This document shows positions 5,120 to 6,731 of a stretch of 6,731 bases of DNA, piece after piece; positions within the stretch are counted from its first letter, which is position 1, and each line of letters opens with the position of its first letter. Source of the DNA: Clostridia bacterium. Lineage in GTDB: Bacteria > Bacillota > Clostridia > Christensenellales > Borkfalkiaceae. The notes under the pieces are model-generated. The model had not been told where the DNA came from and made no database searches. It saw nothing but the letters and a program-made list of their open reading frames with translations. The stretch is from assembly GCA_017503885.1 (NCBI GenBank), contig JAFVSF010000145.1:1-6731 (forward strand), in the 5' to 3' direction. The translations under genes and the position numbers were made by a program.

Positions 5120-5794
5120 ATGTTTCATATTTTAGTTGTAGACGACGATAAGAATATACGCTATGCAATGAAAGAAATTCTTGAGTCGGCACAATATACT
5201 GTTTTCGTTGCAGAAAACGGAGAAAAGGCATTTGACGTTCTTGAAAAGGAGCATATAGACCTCACTATTGTAGATATAATGATGCCCCACATGGACGGGT
5301 ATGAGTTTACTAAAGAAATGAGGGCTATCGACAGTGAGATGCCCATTTTGATGGTATCGGCAAAGCAACTGCCGGAAGATAGAAAAAAGGGTTTTGTCGT
5401 TGGTATAGATGACTTTATGACAAAGCCAATAGATACCGAAGAACTTTTGTTGCACGTTAAAGCGTTACTTCGTAGGGCGAAGATTGTCAGTGACCGTAAA
5501 CTTGTTGTTGGCGACGTTATTTTAGATTACGATAGTTACACGGTAGAGAAAAAAGGCGAAGTGCAAGAACTTCCTCAAAAGGAATTTTTATTGCTTTTCA
5601 AATTGCTTTCTTTTCCTAACAAAATCTTTACTCGCATTCAACTTATGGATGAGATATGGGGTGTTGACTGTGATACTGGTAGCGAAACGGTTACAACTCA
5701 CGTAGGTAGACTTAGAAAAAGATTTGAAAATTGGGATGATTTTGAAATTGAGGCGATACGAGGTTTAGGATATAAGGCGGTAAAAAAGAAATGA
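5120..5794 (+). CDS. OmpR/PhoB-family response regulator
   Basis: The product is 224 residues in two domains. The receiver domain (about 2-118) has the acidic pocket D8-D9-D10, the phosphoacceptor D52 in IVDIMMP (50-56), S80 at the switch position, and K102 in MTKP (100-103). The winged-helix DNA-binding domain (about 125-222) shows LPQKEFLLLFKLLSFPNKIF (151-170), the recognition-helix region SETVTTHVGRLRKRF (188-202) and the terminal wing IRGLGYKA (213-220), all classic for this family. All receiver catalytic residues are intact, so it should be phosphorylated by the adjoining kinase and act as a transcription factor. Its targets are unknown; the upstream metabolic operon is a possible one. 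It begins 53 bases after the isomerase gene with no clear terminator between them, and its stop overlaps the kinase start. Confidence 0.96.
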   Translation: MFHILVVDDDKNIRYAMKEILESAQYTVFVAENGEKAFDVLEKEHIDLTIVDIMMPHMDGYEFTKEMRAIDSEMPILMVSAKQLPEDRKKGFVVGIDDFMTKPIDTEELLLHVKALLRRAKIVSDRKLVVGDVILDYDSYTVEKKGEVQELPQKEFLLLFKLLSFPNKIFTRIQLMDEIWGVDCDTGSETVTTHVGRLRKRFENWDDFEIEAIRGLGYKAVKKK

Positions 5795-6731
5795 AAAAGA
5801 GATTGTCTGAAAAAAATTACCTTCGCCTTGCCTTTATTTTTGGTGTGGCCATAATTTTGTTGATCGCAGTTTTCTTTGTTGCAGTTTTACAATACGTTTT
5901 CGTTGAAGTAAATGTGGTTTCAGATCTTGACCTTGAAGAAACGTCGTTTGGCTGGATAATAATGATTGCCTCTATAAGTATTGTTTTAGGTCTTAGTTTG
6001 ACGTTTATATTTGAAAAGGTTATTTTAAAACCTTTCTATACGCTATTGGACGGATTAGAAAAACTTTCAAAGGGCGATTTTTCAGTTAGAATAGAGTCTG
6101 TAAAAGTTGCAGGGGTTAACGGTATATCCGAAAAATTCAATTCTCTTGCCGAAGAACTTGAAAATACAGAGATTTTGCGTTCGGATTTCGTAAACGATTT
6201 CTCTCACGAATTTAAAACCCCAATAGTATCCGTAAGCAGTTTGATATCCCTTATGAAAAAGGGCGATATTTCAAAGGAAAAGCAACAACAATACCTCTCG
6301 ATTATTGAAGAGGAAATAAATAGGCTTTCGGATATGACGACGAACATTTTAAACCTTACTAAGATTGAAAATCAAGGCATTTTGACAGGTAAAACAGAGT
6401 TTAATCTTTCTGAACAGATTAGAAAATGTTTATTGTTACTTGAAAAAAAGTGGGCAAAAAAAGATTTGCAATTAGACGTTGATTTTGAAGAGTACGATGT
6501 AGTTGCAAACGAAGATTTGCTAAAGCAAGTTTGGTTTAATCTTATCGACAACGCCATCAAATTCTCTAAAAAAGACGGGGTGTTAAAAATCGCTATAGAA
6601 AAAAATCAAGAGGGGCTTTCGGTTTTTGTTACTAATGAAGGTCCAGAAATTCCTAAAGAAGATTATGAAAAGATATTTCAAAAGTTTTATCAGACCAAGT
6701 ATACTACAAAAAAAGAGGGTAACGGAATAGG
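5791..6731 (+). CDS. Membrane sensor histidine kinase (partial, runs off the right edge)
   Basis: An open frame from ATG 5791, overlapping the regulator's TGA as ATGA, stays open for 313 codons to the window end. Two membrane helices (about 13-36 and 54-75) flank an external loop of only about 17 residues rich in acids (E39, D45, D47, E49, E50). A HAMP-like linker follows (about 76-130, with VILKPFYTLLDGLEKLSKGD). The H-box is DFSHEFKTPI (136-145) with phospho-accepting H139. The N-box is NLIDNAIKFS (250-259). The G1 region is TNEGPEIP (281-288), with N in place of the canonical D, a variation I recall in related kinases. The F-box is KIFQKFY (294-300), and the G2 box begins at GNGIG where the sequence ends. 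Only the last few dozen residues should be missing. The short loop suggests sensing within or at the membrane, perhaps through a partner protein, rather than by a periplasmic-type ligand domain. Confidence 0.95.
   Translation, partial: MKKRLSEKNYLRLAFIFGVAIILLIAVFFVAVLQYVFVEVNVVSDLDLEETSFGWIIMIASISIVLGLSLTFIFEKVILKPFYTLLDGLEKLSKGDFSVRIESVKVAGVNGISEKFNSLAEELENTEILRSDFVNDFSHEFKTPIVSVSSLISLMKKGDISKEKQQQYLSIIEEEINRLSDMTTNILNLTKIENQGILTGKTEFNLSEQIRKCLLLLEKKWAKKDLQLDVDFEEYDVVANEDLLKQVWFNLIDNAIKFSKKDGVLKIAIEKNQEGLSVFVTNEGPEIPKEDYEKIFQKFYQTKYTTKKEGNGI

Overview
The window is a gene-dense, AT-rich stretch with every supported gene on the + strand. Low GC, purine-rich Shine-Dalgarno sites (AAAGGA, AGGAAG, AGGGGG, AAGGAG), ATGA stop/start overlaps and the protein families together suggest a Gram-positive, probably anaerobic Bacillota (Clostridia-like, perhaps an uncultured gut lineage). 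The sequence alone does not fix the genus.

Positions 1-1078 are a tight run: the last 26 codons of a gene whose ending resembles bacterial L-serine dehydratase, then a NERD-domain (nuclease-related) protein with a topoisomerase-type C4 zinc finger, started at GTG, then an 83-residue two-helix membrane protein. Gaps of 5 and 11 bases suggest co-transcription.

Positions 1079-1260 hold the most striking non-coding object. It is a 182-bp, gene-less, imperfectly palindromic element with terminal inverted repeats of about 35 bp, flanked by an exact 8-bp direct repeat (AAAGATAA). This is the signature of a miniature inverted-repeat (MITE-like) transposable element that inserted directly at the stop codon of the small membrane protein. 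The following 89 bases carry an AT-rich dyad, a possible extended -10 promoter and a good ribosome-binding site.

Positions 1350-5066 form a probable operon: TauE/SafE-type anion exporter, GNAT acetyltransferase, PHP-family phosphoesterase, ROK-family sugar kinase and GmhA-like SIS sugar-phosphate isomerase. Two of the junctions are ATGA overlaps. The PHP-ROK-SIS trio looks like a small sugar/sugar-phosphate module, but the substrate cannot be read from the sequence.

Positions 5120-6731 encode an OmpR/PhoB-type response regulator and, overlapping by ATGA, its membrane histidine kinase, which runs off the right edge. The kinase has a very short acidic external loop. No convincing terminator separates this pair from the isomerase gene, so it may be co-transcribed with the metabolic genes.

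I found no CRISPR array, tRNA, rRNA or riboswitch, and no clear evidence for a wholly new multi-gene system. The best leads are the MITE-like element, the NERD/zinc-finger plus small-membrane-protein pair, and the unassigned ROK-SIS-PHP module.
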